DNA from: Bacillota bacterium
GTDB taxonomy: Bacteria; Bacillota; Clostridia; Oscillospirales; Acutalibacteraceae
Direction: 5' to 3'
Assembly (NCBI GenBank): GCA_023412715.1
Contig: JAEZCC010000002.1
Coordinates: 62,001 to 126,000 of the forward strand
DNA length: 64,000 nucleotides
Made by a program: the position numbers and the translations under genes. A model generated the notes under the pieces. The model made no database searches. It was not told where the DNA came from and was given only the letters and a program-made list of their open reading frames with translations. How positions within the stretch are numbered: the first letter of the stretch is position 1; every line of letters starts with the position of its first letter. Positions 7,830 through 16,656 of this stretch are shown here, in pieces.

Positions 7830-9086
7830 TTACAGTTTCAGGCTGTCAATGTAATCTTCCAGGTCAACTGTCTTTTGCTCTACCCTGGACTTCTCCGCCG
7901 CAAAAGCCATAATATGGCTTTCCACCGAGTCATCGGCGGCATATTTCATACCGGCCCGACCGGTCCTTAAAAGATTGACAAAATCGCTCACAAGGCCGTC
8001 GTCGCCGCCGTTGTGACCCGACTGCGCCTCGGGAATATGGATTTCCTCGACCATGCCGGTAGAAAAGTTTCTGATTTCTATGATATTTTTCTCCATTGCG
8101 CCGCGCAGTTCGCCTTCCGTGCCCATCAGTTTGATGGTCCTGCTGATTTCATTTGTAAAGGCGCACATTGTAAACGCAGCGGTAACTCCGTTTGCGAATT
8201 CAAGACTAACGACCTGATGGTCGACGACATTATTGTCGCAGTGGTATACGCACCGGCCGTAAGGGCCTTCTTCCAAAGCCTTTACACGCGCCTCATAAGT
8301 ATGGTCGTTACTGATAGCCGACGTGGGCCAGTCGGTATTTTCAGTCAGATAAAGCCGCGGCGCATAATAGGCGCATTGATCCCTGTATTCGCATCCGTCC
8401 AGGCACCTCAGCGGCGCGCCCGCCGGAGCGTTTTCCTCTTTGAAAAGCGTGAGGCTGCCGAAAGAAGAAATTTTTATACAGTCGGCGCCGGCCAGCCACA
8501 GCATAATATCCATATCATGCGAACTCTTCTGAAGGATCATCGGGCTTGACTCGTCGCTGTTTCTCCAGTTTCCCCGGACAAAGCTGTGTGCCATGTGCCA
8601 ATAACCAACGTTTTCATTATGTTGAATTGAAACCAGACGGCCTATTTTGCCTTTGTCCAATAATTTCTTGACGGCTGAAAAAAACGGAGTGTAACGCAAA
8701 ACATAGCAGATGCTAAGCACACGGCCATGTTGTTTCGCATATTCGCCTAGTTTTACACACTCCTCCGGGTTCGTCGACATCGGTTTTTCAAGAAGGATGT
8801 CGTACCCTTTTTTCATTGCCTGCATCGCCGGTTGAAAATGCATCCGATCCTGCGTACAAATAAGGGCAGCATCCGCAAGTTTAGGTCTGCACAAAAGCTG
8901 TTCCCAACTCTCAAAACAGTCTTCATCCGCTAAATGATGCAGGGACTGAAATCTGTTTCTCCGCTCCCTGTCGGGTTCGGCAACCGCCACGAATTTTAAC
9001 TCGTCGCCGTGGCGCAGAGCGTAATCGGCATATGTATCCATTCCTCTCAGCCCTGCTCCGATTAAAACGGCCGTGATTGTTTTCAA
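7830..9086 (-). CDS. Gfo/Idh/MocA family oxidoreductase
   Basis: N-terminal Rossmann fold with GAGLRGMDTYADYAL as dinucleotide loop, then the family EKPMSTNPEEC motif (catalytic Lys) and a C-terminal substrate domain. An unusual cysteine cluster, CEYRDQCAYYAPRLYL, lies near residues 220-240 and is typical of one sugar-oxidoreductase subgroup. The longest frame opens at a GTG inside the GAGGTG ribosome site (9095). The TTG at 9086, 8 bases further on, is the better start. NAD-dependent oxidation of a sugar or glycoside is likely. A GH109-type NAD-dependent glycosidase role cannot be excluded because it abuts the GH36 gene by 16 bases. Confidence 0.85.
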   Translation of the reverse strand: MKTITAVLIGAGLRGMDTYADYALRHGDELKFVAVAEPDRERRNRFQSLHHLADEDCFESWEQLLCRPKLADAALICTQDRMHFQPAMQAMKKGYDILLEKPMSTNPEECVKLGEYAKQHGRVLSICYVLRYTPFFSAVKKLLDKGKIGRLVSIQHNENVGYWHMAHSFVRGNWRNSDESSPMILQKSSHDMDIMLWLAGADCIKISSFGSLTLFKEENAPAGAPLRCLDGCEYRDQCAYYAPRLYLTENTDWPTSAISNDHTYEARVKALEEGPYGRCVYHCDNNVVDHQVVSLEFANGVTAAFTMCAFTNEISRTIKLMGTEGELRGAMEKNIIEIRNFSTGMVEEIHIPEAQSGHNGGDDGLVSDFVNLLRTGRAGMKYAADDSVESHIMAFAAEKSRVEQKTVDLEDYIDSLKL

Positions 9087-9102
9087 GAAAAACACCTCGA
9101 TC

Positions 9103-11118
9103 TTATTTTGAAATGCTTACTTCAAGAAGAGCAAACTTTTCGAAGTTCAGATGCAGCCTGTTCTCAGAAGGGCCCAGTCTCGCTACTTCTCTATCGTGCA
9201 CATAGTCATACACAACGTGCGGTTCGTTTCCGAGGCCCTTCAGTTCGGCTTCGCCGCTGAAATCGGCCGCATAAAATGCATAATATATTTTTCCGTCTTT
9301 TTTTATCACATGGCATTCGGGAACGTCAAAACCCAAGCAGTACAAATTCCCCAGATATTCACCTTCTGGGAGCATCTTTTCGCGATAGATCCGGAGCCAC
9401 CTGCGATACAGAGCCTCTTTTTCCGGATCCAGATCGAAATTTGCTCCTTCCTTAACAATGGAAACCGGGCTGGAGCCAACAGGCCATGTAAATTTCGTGT
9501 TGATTACGCCGCCGATTCCGATCGTAGAAGCAAAATCGCACTCGTCGTCGCTCAGTTCCACATGGTCGCCATTGTACGGGATCCTGCCGCCCATCAAAGC
9601 TTTATATGTTTTTCCTCTCAGCCGTACCTGCCATGAGCTTTCCGGGTCGGAAGCGACAGGCATGTCGAAATATGGCATGGTATAAACCGAACAGCATGTT
9701 CCGCATGGGCAGAACATGATCAGGGCATCCGGTTTGATCCGTTTTGCCTCTTCGTAAATCATTCTGAAAAAGCCGGGCACCGCTTCGAACGATTCCTCCG
9801 GCCTGCTGTGGTGATGTGCCTTATTATAACAAGGAGGCGCAGCGTTCAGGTGCTGTCCGTCTATTTTCAGGCCGTCGAAATCCCAGTCCTGCAATATCTT
9901 TTTGACCGTTTCCTTGGTATATTCCTTTACTTCCTCACAAGCAGGGCAAAGATAATAATTGTCCCACCAGGACACCTCTTGTTTATTCTCCTGCCGATCC
10001 AGTATCACGCTTTCCGGATGCCGGCTAAAGTAAATGGACTTCGGGTCGCAGGCCATTGGAACCCACCAGAGCTGTATCTTAAAGCCCTGTTCGTGAACTT
10101 TGCGGACCAACTCCTTGATCCCCTCCTCACCGGTCGGAAACTTTTCCTTCGAAAGCTGATAGTCACCCTCTTCATTCTGCCAGCCATCGTCGACGCAGAT
10201 CCATTTGAACCCGAGCTGTTTCACCTTAGGCAATGCCCTGTAGATTTGCTGAACGGTGAAATTACGTTCATACCCCCAGGAACACCAAGTCGGTTCATAG
10301 GCTTCGCGGTTAATTGGGGCAAATTTTATCCCGTTGAATTCCATCATGCGGCGGTAAATGACCATTGTTTCAAAAAAATCACCGCCGTGCAGCGTAACAA
10401 ACGTTTCAAGCGTACGTAATGTTTCTCCGGGGGCCAGCACGATTTCCTGGTCGGAGCAGACCGAGAGAACGGCTTTTCCACCGCTGACCTCGACCGGGAG
10501 GCTGACCAGTTCAGGACTGGGGGCACAGTGGCCGACGGCAATTCCGTAGCTACCGTCCCACACGTCGCTCACAGGGATGCCGCCGCCGTAATCCGGCTGA
10601 TTCATGCCCATGAAGTTCTTTCTGAAATATCCGTTCTGAAGCGGCAGGACCCAGTCCGGCCTTTCCTCATACGAGGCTCCCTGAAAAGACCAGAAAAGAT
10701 TTTTCCCAGTCCGCCGTTGAGAGGAAATTGAATATTCCCCATTGACCCAGCCGCTGATTTTTACACTGCCGTCACCGACATTCCTGTATTGTGCCTTCAT
10801 AAAAACCGTTGACGGAAAATTTTTATATATAGTGAGAATCACCTTTTTTTCAAGAGCATCGGTCCGACCGACAATGGTATACTGACCACCCTCACCCAAT
10901 CGATTCCGGACGGTTTCGCACGATGCACCCCGGAATAAAAAGCCGCCGATCTTCTTCGGACCGTCTTTCAAATAGTGCGACTCTGAAAACTCATCCAAAG
11001 CAATCGTCCTGCCGCCCTGAAAACGCACGACCCGGCTTCTCAGAAAATCATCAAATTCAATCCCCACCGTCTGGTTCGGAATCAGCACCGGCGTTTGATC
11101 AATTCTATATTCCGACAT
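9103..11118 (-). CDS. GH36-family alpha-galactosidase or alpha-N-acetylgalactosaminidase
   Basis: About 671 residues: beta-sandwich N-terminal domain, then a TIM barrel beginning near EPTWCSWGYERNF. The nucleophile is probably Asp420 in DGLKIDGQHLN. The likely acid/base lies in the VASDPESSW strand. No signal peptide is seen, so it should act on imported oligosaccharide in the cytoplasm. The ATG at 11118 (MSEYRIDQTP) has AAAGGAA 7 bases upstream; a frame reaching back to 11235 is not supported. The aldolase and sugar-kinase neighbours favour galactose- or GalNAc-containing substrates. Confidence 0.85.
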   Translation of the reverse strand: MSEYRIDQTPVLIPNQTVGIEFDDFLRSRVVRFQGGRTIALDEFSESHYLKDGPKKIGGFLFRGASCETVRNRLGEGGQYTIVGRTDALEKKVILTIYKNFPSTVFMKAQYRNVGDGSVKISGWVNGEYSISSQRRTGKNLFWSFQGASYEERPDWVLPLQNGYFRKNFMGMNQPDYGGGIPVSDVWDGSYGIAVGHCAPSPELVSLPVEVSGGKAVLSVCSDQEIVLAPGETLRTLETFVTLHGGDFFETMVIYRRMMEFNGIKFAPINREAYEPTWCSWGYERNFTVQQIYRALPKVKQLGFKWICVDDGWQNEEGDYQLSKEKFPTGEEGIKELVRKVHEQGFKIQLWWVPMACDPKSIYFSRHPESVILDRQENKQEVSWWDNYYLCPACEEVKEYTKETVKKILQDWDFDGLKIDGQHLNAAPPCYNKAHHHSRPEESFEAVPGFFRMIYEEAKRIKPDALIMFCPCGTCCSVYTMPYFDMPVASDPESSWQVRLRGKTYKALMGGRIPYNGDHVELSDDECDFASTIGIGGVINTKFTWPVGSSPVSIVKEGANFDLDPEKEALYRRWLRIYREKMLPEGEYLGNLYCLGFDVPECHVIKKDGKIYYAFYAADFSGEAELKGLGNEPHVVYDYVHDREVARLGPSENRLHLNFEKFALLEVSISK

Positions 11119-11293
11119 TTTGGTTTCCTTTCCCATATCAAGACTCGCTGTCATAGGAAATTTCTTCCCACAACCACATTCGGCCACAGCAAACAGTGGA
11201 TTTTCATACGGTTCTGCTGTTAAAAACAATAGCATTCCGATTTCTCATCTAAGATCTGTGATGCGGCCCTTTAAAGCGGATTCAAATTGATTT

Positions 11294-11328
11294 TTCGGCT
11301 TAAAGATATTTGCTATCTTTAAGCCGAA
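11294..11328. terminator. Strong stem-loop between binding-protein and GH36 genes
   Basis: A perfect 15-bp inverted repeat (TTCGGCTTAAAGATA and its complement) with a 5-base loop sits 34 bases after the solute-binding protein gene. No T-run follows on the minus strand, so it is more likely a processing or 3'-protecting hairpin that boosts the binding-protein message than a full terminator. Confidence 0.65.
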
Positions 11329-11362
11329 TCGGTAAAAAACGATTGAACTCAACGACGGTCCG

Positions 11363-12685
11363 TCAGCCTGCTGAATTCTGTATGCTCTTGACCTGGATGT
11401 CGATATTTTTCGTCATGGTGTCAAGATCTTCTTTTCCGTTGAAATAAAGCGTATCAATGTTGTTGATTGCGTCAAAGATTTTGGATTTCTGCGGAAAATC
11501 CACATAAGGCACCGTTGAAACCGCCTCGTCGAAGATTGCTTTTCTGTTAGATGGTTTGCCGGACAGCTTCATGTAATGATTCTCGGCGACATCTTTCAAA
11601 ACAGGGATGGAATCGTTGGAGTCCGCCATAATCGTCTGGCCGTCTTTGCCGGACATATATTTCACAAATTCCCACGCCGCGTCTTTTTTGGTGGAAGAGC
11701 TGAGGATGGCATTGCCTACGCTCTGCGCACAGTAAATTTTTTTGTCGAATGTCGGTGCGACGGTAATATCCCAGTCGAATTTGGCATCGGACAGGGAGGA
11801 TTGCAGCCAGGAGCCCTGATAGACCATTGCAAAATTTCCCGCCGGAAAAGCTTCTTCGCCGTATTTCTGCGCTGCGGAAAAAGTCGGGCTTACGAAATAC
11901 TTACTCTGAAGATCCATCAGAAACTGGAACACACCTTTGGACTCCTGCGAACTGATCAGGCACTGCGTGCCGTCTTCGCTTATCAGCCTTCCGCCCTTCT
12001 GCCAGATCAGCGTCTCGATGGTAGAGTCAACGTTGTTGAACGGAAGATACAGGCCGTACTGAGCAATGTTCTTCTTGTCGAAGCCGGCATCCGTAGGATG
12101 CTTTCCGTTTTTGTCCAGCGTCAGCCTCTGCCCCAGTTCAACTGCCTGATCCCATGTCATATCGGCGCTGGGGTACTGCGTGATTCCGGCTTTCTTAAAC
12201 AGGTCTTTGTTATAATACAGAACGATGGAGTTGTAATCACGCGGCATTGCGTAAATTTTGTCTTCATAGGTAAATGTTTTCCAGACATTGTAATAATCGT
12301 CTTTTGAGATATTTTCTTTCTGCATCAAAGCACTTATGTCGGTCAGCACACCTTTGGGAGCAAACTGTGAAAGATACCAGCCGCCGTCCATCAGCATCAC
12401 ATCCGGAGCCCCGTTGTCCGCAAGTTCCGTCTGCATCTTCTCCCAATACTGATCCCAGGAACAGTTCTCAAGTGTCACTTTGATATTCGGGTGGGCCTTT
12501 TCAAACGCCGCGATCACTTTCTTTGTGCCGTTCATTTCCTCTGGCAGGCCCCACCTGGCGTACCGGATGTTCACGGTACCGGAAGACTGGTTGGACGTGT
12601 TGTTCGCGGCGCAACCCGCGAAAGCCGTGGCTACCATCAGCGCTGACAACACTGCCGAAAAAATCCTGGTAGAAAACCTTTTCAT
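11363..12685 (-). CDS. Carbohydrate ABC transporter solute-binding lipoprotein (CUT1)
   Basis: A 440-residue extracellular binding protein. The signal peptide ends in the lipobox TAFAGC, so it is anchored by its diacylated cysteine. The body shows the family-1 sugar-binding fold: IKVTLENCSWDQYWEKMQTELADNGAPDVMLMDGG near the N-terminus and YNSIVLYYNKDLFKKAGI in the middle. GGAGGG lies 7 bases before the ATG. It follows its two permeases (12720-14500). No ATPase gene is in the operon, so a shared MsmK-type ATPase elsewhere is expected, as is usual for CUT1 importers. Confidence 0.93.
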   Translation of the reverse strand: MKRFSTRIFSAVLSALMVATAFAGCAANNTSNQSSGTVNIRYARWGLPEEMNGTKKVIAAFEKAHPNIKVTLENCSWDQYWEKMQTELADNGAPDVMLMDGGWYLSQFAPKGVLTDISALMQKENISKDDYYNVWKTFTYEDKIYAMPRDYNSIVLYYNKDLFKKAGITQYPSADMTWDQAVELGQRLTLDKNGKHPTDAGFDKKNIAQYGLYLPFNNVDSTIETLIWQKGGRLISEDGTQCLISSQESKGVFQFLMDLQSKYFVSPTFSAAQKYGEEAFPAGNFAMVYQGSWLQSSLSDAKFDWDITVAPTFDKKIYCAQSVGNAILSSSTKKDAAWEFVKYMSGKDGQTIMADSNDSIPVLKDVAENHYMKLSGKPSNRKAIFDEAVSTVPYVDFPQKSKIFDAINNIDTLYFNGKEDLDTMTKNIDIQVKSIQNSAG

Positions 12686-12719
12686 GATTTAACCCTCCAT
12701 ATTTAAATTCAAGGCAAGA

Positions 12720-13577
12720 TTAAGCCTTCATTCCCGAGAAACTGATACCCTCCACGAAGTATTTCTGTGCCGAGAAAAACAGCAATATCATGGGGACAAT
12801 GCTGATTACCGTGGCAGCAGACAGCAGTCCGAGCAACGACTGGCGCTGCCCCTGAAACATAGCCAGGCCAACTGCCAGCGTCATTTTGTTTTCGGAAGTA
12901 AGATAAATAAGCGGGGAATAAAAATCCGTCCATGTGGCGACAAACTCCAGAACAGTAATGGACATGAGCACCGGTTTGCACAGCGGGAGCAGTACTTTAA
13001 ACAGAATCTGCAGCTTTGTGGCACCGTCGATATAGGCCGCCTCATCCAGTTCATACGGGATACCCATCAAAAACTGTCTCATGAAAAAAATGTAAAACGC
13101 GTTTCCAAAAAACGAGGGAACAATCAGCGCTTTCAGCGAATTCAGAAAATGGATATCACGAAAAATTTTGAAGATCGGGATGACCAGCACGGAAGAGGGG
13201 ATCATCAGTGTTGAAAGCAGAATGATAAACAAAACATTTTTCAGCCTGCATGGAAGCCGGGCAAATGCATATCCCACCATGACGGTGGAGATCACGGTAC
13301 CGATTACGGTGCCGATGCAGACAAGGAACGAGTTCTTAATAAAAGTGGGCATCGGAACATAGTTTGGGTTGTTTGGGTTAAAAAGCTCGGTGTAGTTGGA
13401 CGTCAGAAAATTTTTGGGGATAATCGTCGGAGGAAACTGGATGATTTCGTTAAAAGTCTTAAATGAGTTGGACAAAAGATAGACCAGCGGCAGCAGGAAG
13501 ATGATACCGACCAGCGACAACAATATGTACTGAAGGACTTTTTTGAACATTTTATTGGAAAGCAAGCTGCTGTTCAC
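12720..13577 (-). CDS. Carbohydrate ABC permease (MalG-like)
   Basis: About 285 residues with six predicted membrane helices and the EAA loop ELDEAAYIDGATKLQILFKVLLPL that docks the ATPase. The GTG at 13577 (VNSSLLSNKMF) has GAGGAGG 10 bases upstream and starts 2 bases after the stop of the partner permease. The longer frame that overlaps the partner gene is therefore rejected. It forms the importer with 13580-14500 and 11363-12685. Confidence 0.93.
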   Translation of the reverse strand: MNSSLLSNKMFKKVLQYILLSLVGIIFLLPLVYLLSNSFKTFNEIIQFPPTIIPKNFLTSNYTELFNPNNPNYVPMPTFIKNSFLVCIGTVIGTVISTVMVGYAFARLPCRLKNVLFIILLSTLMIPSSVLVIPIFKIFRDIHFLNSLKALIVPSFFGNAFYIFFMRQFLMGIPYELDEAAYIDGATKLQILFKVLLPLCKPVLMSITVLEFVATWTDFYSPLIYLTSENKMTLAVGLAMFQGQRQSLLGLLSAATVISIVPMILLFFSAQKYFVEGISFSGMKA

Positions 13578-13579
13578 GG

Positions 13580-14500
13580 CTATTTCGCCTCCTCTTCGTA
13601 AAACACCCATTTCTTCGACGTCTTCAGAATGATGACCGTAAAGATCAGGATAATGATAAACAGCACCCACGCCATGGCGGACGCCCGGCCCATATTACCT
13701 TCTTTAAAGGCTGTGAGGTACAAATAATACATCATAAAGTATGTGGAGTAGTTGGGGCCGCCTTTCGTCAGCACATAAGATTCTGTAAACAGCTGGAATG
13801 TCCCAATCACCCCCATCACGACTTGGAAAAATATCGTCGGCGAGATGATCGGAAGTGTTATTTTCCACATTTTTGTCCATGCAGATGCCCCGTCGATATC
13901 GGCCGATTCATAAAGCGAGGGAGGAACGTTTTTCAGGCTGGACAGATAAAACAGCATTCCGCTGCCGGCCGTCCATAAGCCCATGATAATGATGGACGGC
14001 TTCGACAGCTGAACGGATGTCAGCCATTGCTGCGACGGCAGGCCAACCAGCCTCAGGACGGCGTTCAAAATACCGTAGTCGTCGTCATACACCATCGTGA
14101 AAAGCACAGAGATCGATACCGGAGGGACCAGAACGGGGATATAGTACATTGTTCTGTAAAGACCTATCCCTTTTACTTTCCAGTTCAGCATCATTGCAAG
14201 CAAGAGCTGAAAGATAAGTTGAATCGGCAGAGAGAACGCCACCATATACAGGGTGTTCCGAATGGATTTAAGAAAAATCTGATCCTTTGAGAAGAGGATA
14301 ACGTAATTTTTGAGCCCTACGAAAACAGGGGTCGATATAATGTCAAAATCCGTCAGGCTGTAATATAACGACATCACCGCCGGATAAATAAAAAAGATAA
14401 GCATCCCGATAATCCATGGAGCCGCAAACAGATAAAACGAAATATCCTTGCGCGAGAATAACGCGGAGTGCTTCTTTTTTTCAGCTCTAAAGCCAGCCAT
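13580..14500 (-). CDS. Carbohydrate ABC permease (MalF-like)
   Basis: About 306 residues. It opens MAGFRAEKKKHSALFSRKD, with the first helix AAPWIIGMLIFFIYPAVMS and the EAA loop SLYESADIDGASAWTKMWKITLPI. GGGAGG lies 10 bases before the ATG at 14500; an upstream extension to 14641 overlaps the SIS gene and lacks a ribosome site. It is the first transporter gene of the operon. Confidence 0.93.
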   Translation of the reverse strand: MAGFRAEKKKHSALFSRKDISFYLFAAPWIIGMLIFFIYPAVMSLYYSLTDFDIISTPVFVGLKNYVILFSKDQIFLKSIRNTLYMVAFSLPIQLIFQLLLAMMLNWKVKGIGLYRTMYYIPVLVPPVSISVLFTMVYDDDYGILNAVLRLVGLPSQQWLTSVQLSKPSIIIMGLWTAGSGMLFYLSSLKNVPPSLYESADIDGASAWTKMWKITLPIISPTIFFQVVMGVIGTFQLFTESYVLTKGGPNYSTYFMMYYLYLTAFKEGNMGRASAMAWVLFIIILIFTVIILKTSKKWVFYEEEAK

Positions 14501-14561
14501 TACAATTTTCCCTCCCGGCATGAACTTTCTTCGGAGTTTCTTAAGAAAGGATGGATATCTG

Positions 14562-15602
14562 TCACGCCAGATGAATCCAGGCCTCCAGCCCCTCCGGATT
14601 CCCGGGGTCGAGTCCCTTGATAATCGCTTTGTGGTAGGCAATCAGCTGGGCAATATTGATAAGCGGGAGGCCCTCCGCAATATTTCCGACATCCGGATGT
14701 TTAATATGTAGAGCCACATTCCCGATTGCGTCATACGAACTGTCGGTACTGACGACGATGACAGCGCCTTTCTTCGAAATGTCTTCAATCAGATTGAGCT
14801 GATACTCTTTGTTGTCGGGCTTCAGATCCGCGATGACGAGCGTGTTCTGATCAATCAGAACCATTGGTCCGTGCCTGACGTCGAGGACGTGGTAATAGTT
14901 TGAAATCGTGCAGCAAATTTCCTTGAAGGCGAGCGCGCCTTCCGTCGCAAGTCCGGAAATCTCGCCGTCCGCCAGCACCACCACTTTGTTCCACGGCTTT
15001 TTGGCGATCGCCTTGAACGACGGATCGCTTTTCTCGATAAATCCGTTCCCTGCGGCGGTCATCTTCTTCAAGTCGGCAAAGGTCTGGTCATCGCCGCCAA
15101 ATGCAGCAAGCAGCAGCGCGGTGGCGGCATACAGGTTGGTCACGGTCCCGGTCTGGCACACGCTTTCATCAAAAGTCCAGGGCATCTGCAGGCAAAGGTC
15201 CGCGGTTTTGCAAAGCCCGCTGTCTTCCACACAAGTGATGCCGATGCTCGGGATCCCAAGATTCTGCTTCATGGCCTGAATGACATTCAGCATTTCCGTC
15301 GTATTTCCGGAACGGGAAATCGCAACGGCCATAGCGTTTTCAAAGGCCTTTTCGTTTGATCCGAAGTTGACCATTGCGTCTCCGGAAGCAATGCTGAAGG
15401 CCTGAATCCCGTAATGCGTCCGCGCAATAATCTCTGCCGACTGCGCGATGTAATAGCTGGATCCCGAACCCACAAAGACAATGGATTCCGGTTTCTTTTC
15501 CCTGTAAAAATGTTTTAACGCTTCTTTTTCCTGCTCAAAATAATGAATGGTCTTATCGAGCATGTCGTATTGTCTTGTGATTTCCGAATAGGTCCTATCC
15601 AT
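14562..15602 (-). CDS. SIS-domain sugar isomerase/deaminase
   Basis: A 346-residue protein with two SIS domains: the first with VFVGSGSSYYIA and the AISRSGNTTEM phosphosugar loop, the second with VVLADGEISGLATEGALAFKE and the DVRHGPMVLID motif. It ends like GlmS-type isomerase domains. SIS proteins in such operons (AgaS, FrlB and relatives) deaminate or deglycate a 6-phosphosugar. Here that would link an imported amino sugar to tagatose or fructose phosphate. AAAGGAG lies 7 bases before the ATG. A putative GntR operator (15629-15648) lies just upstream. Confidence 0.87.
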   Translation of the reverse strand: MDRTYSEITRQYDMLDKTIHYFEQEKEALKHFYREKKPESIVFVGSGSSYYIAQSAEIIARTHYGIQAFSIASGDAMVNFGSNEKAFENAMAVAISRSGNTTEMLNVIQAMKQNLGIPSIGITCVEDSGLCKTADLCLQMPWTFDESVCQTGTVTNLYAATALLLAAFGGDDQTFADLKKMTAAGNGFIEKSDPSFKAIAKKPWNKVVVLADGEISGLATEGALAFKEICCTISNYYHVLDVRHGPMVLIDQNTLVIADLKPDNKEYQLNLIEDISKKGAVIVVSTDSSYDAIGNVALHIKHPDVGNIAEGLPLINIAQLIAYHKAIIKGLDPGNPEGLEAWIHLA

Positions 15603-15628
15603 AGGTACGCTCCTTTAAAAGTTATTAT

Positions 15629-15648
15629 GTTATAAGATTATTACCAAT
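15629..15648 (-). promoter_or_regulatory. Putative GntR operator, site 2
   Basis: Minus-strand ATTGGTAATAATCTTATAAC lies between the GntR gene and the SIS gene. The first eleven bases are identical to site 1 at 4685-4704. It should control the long transporter-glycosidase operon. Confidence 0.55.
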
Positions 15649-15669
15649 TTGATGAAAAGGGTCCGCACC

Positions 15670-16395
15670 TCAGTGCCCGCCCAGTTGGATGGTATACTTG
15701 TATTTATCTCCTCTGATTTTGCTGTTGCAGTATTCTATGATTTTTCCTTCAAAAGAAGCAATGCGGTCCAGATGAAGAGCTGCGGTCTTTTTGCTGACAT
15801 CCAGGTATTCCGCATCCACGCCGTTTAGATTGACTGCTTCAAAGGTCTCAATCGCATCGCTGACCACCACGTCGCAGTCCTGTTCCAGCGCCTTGTAAAG
15901 GCCCAGGCGATCAACCGCATCTCTCGTCAGCTTTTTTGCATATTTATAAACGATATAAGAGGTTTCGACAGCAAACGGTTCGTCATTGGCTAACCTCAGA
16001 CGCTTGATGGCGAATACTTTTTCATCTGCCGGAATTTTCAGTTTATCCGCAACGGCCGTCCCGGCGGGGACAACCTCAAACGAAAGAATTTTGGCGCCGG
16101 GAACTGCGCCCATCTTTCTGATCTCACTGCTGAAGCTGTAGAACTTTGAAAGCCGCTGTACAAACTTCTGACCGGTTACAAAAGTACCTTTCCCCTGTTT
16201 TCTGTAAAGGTAGCCTTCGTCTTCCAGTTCTTTCAGCGCCTGCCTTACGGTGATGCGGCTTACATGGTAGATGTCACATAATTCGCGTTCCGGCGGTATT
16301 TTTGAATTTACATCCCAGACCTTTTGCTTTATATTGTCAATTATAATATTTTTTAATTGATAATAAAGAGACAATGGAGAGTTTTCGTCAAGCAT
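15670..16395 (-). CDS. GntR/HutC-family transcriptional regulator
   Basis: About 241 residues. The N-terminal winged helix is SPLSLYYQLKNIIIDNI through PPERELCDIYHVSRITVRQALKELEDEGYLYRKQGKGTFV; the C-terminal UTRA effector domain senses a small molecule, usually a sugar phosphate. The ATG at 16395 has AAAGGGG 8 bases upstream and is preferred to the longer frame from 16437. It is the first gene of the cluster, with a candidate operator overlapping its own promoter. That suggests autoregulation and induction by a pathway intermediate. Confidence 0.92.
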   Translation of the reverse strand: MLDENSPLSLYYQLKNIIIDNIKQKVWDVNSKIPPERELCDIYHVSRITVRQALKELEDEGYLYRKQGKGTFVTGQKFVQRLSKFYSFSSEIRKMGAVPGAKILSFEVVPAGTAVADKLKIPADEKVFAIKRLRLANDEPFAVETSYIVYKYAKKLTRDAVDRLGLYKALEQDCDVVVSDAIETFEAVNLNGVDAEYLDVSKKTAALHLDRIASFEGKIIEYCNSKIRGDKYKYTIQLGGH

Positions 16396-16432
16396 CTCGT
16401 GTACCCCTTTAAGTAATTTCCGATTCATATAT

Positions 16433-16477
16433 ATCATATTGTTATAACCATTATAACGCCAATTCTGACTTTGTCAA
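16433..16477 (-). promoter_or_regulatory. Promoter of the GntR gene with overlapping operator (site 3)
   Basis: TTGACA (16472-16477) and TATAAT (16450-16455) are spaced by 16 bases on the minus strand. The operator-like AATGGTTATAACAATATGAT (16433-16452) overlaps the -10 element and runs into the start region. It matches site 1 at 17 of 20 positions. Confidence 0.65.
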
Positions 16478-16548
16478 TAAAAATTTTGAAATTTCAATCC
16501 ACCCAAATGGTTATTTTGAGGCCAGAAGGGCGGCCGGGTATTTCCCAT

Positions 16549-16575
16549 TCTGGGGATAATAATCCTTTCAAGGGC
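16549..16575 (+). repeat. 27-bp direct repeat, left copy
   Basis: The 27 bases from TCTGGGGATAATAATC onward are identical to 23599-23625 in the same orientation. The right copy covers the last codons and the stop of the MetE-like gene and a few bases beyond. The left copy is non-coding, lying between the GntR promoter and the 3' end of the truncated GH31 gene. The two copies bracket about 7 kb. Confidence 0.8.
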
Positions 16576-16656
16576 AGCAGCCCCTTTGTTCGGTTTGCCG
16601 CCCGCCGGAAGCACGCGAAACAACTTGCCGGAAATCGGCGGCGGAACATTGAAGCT

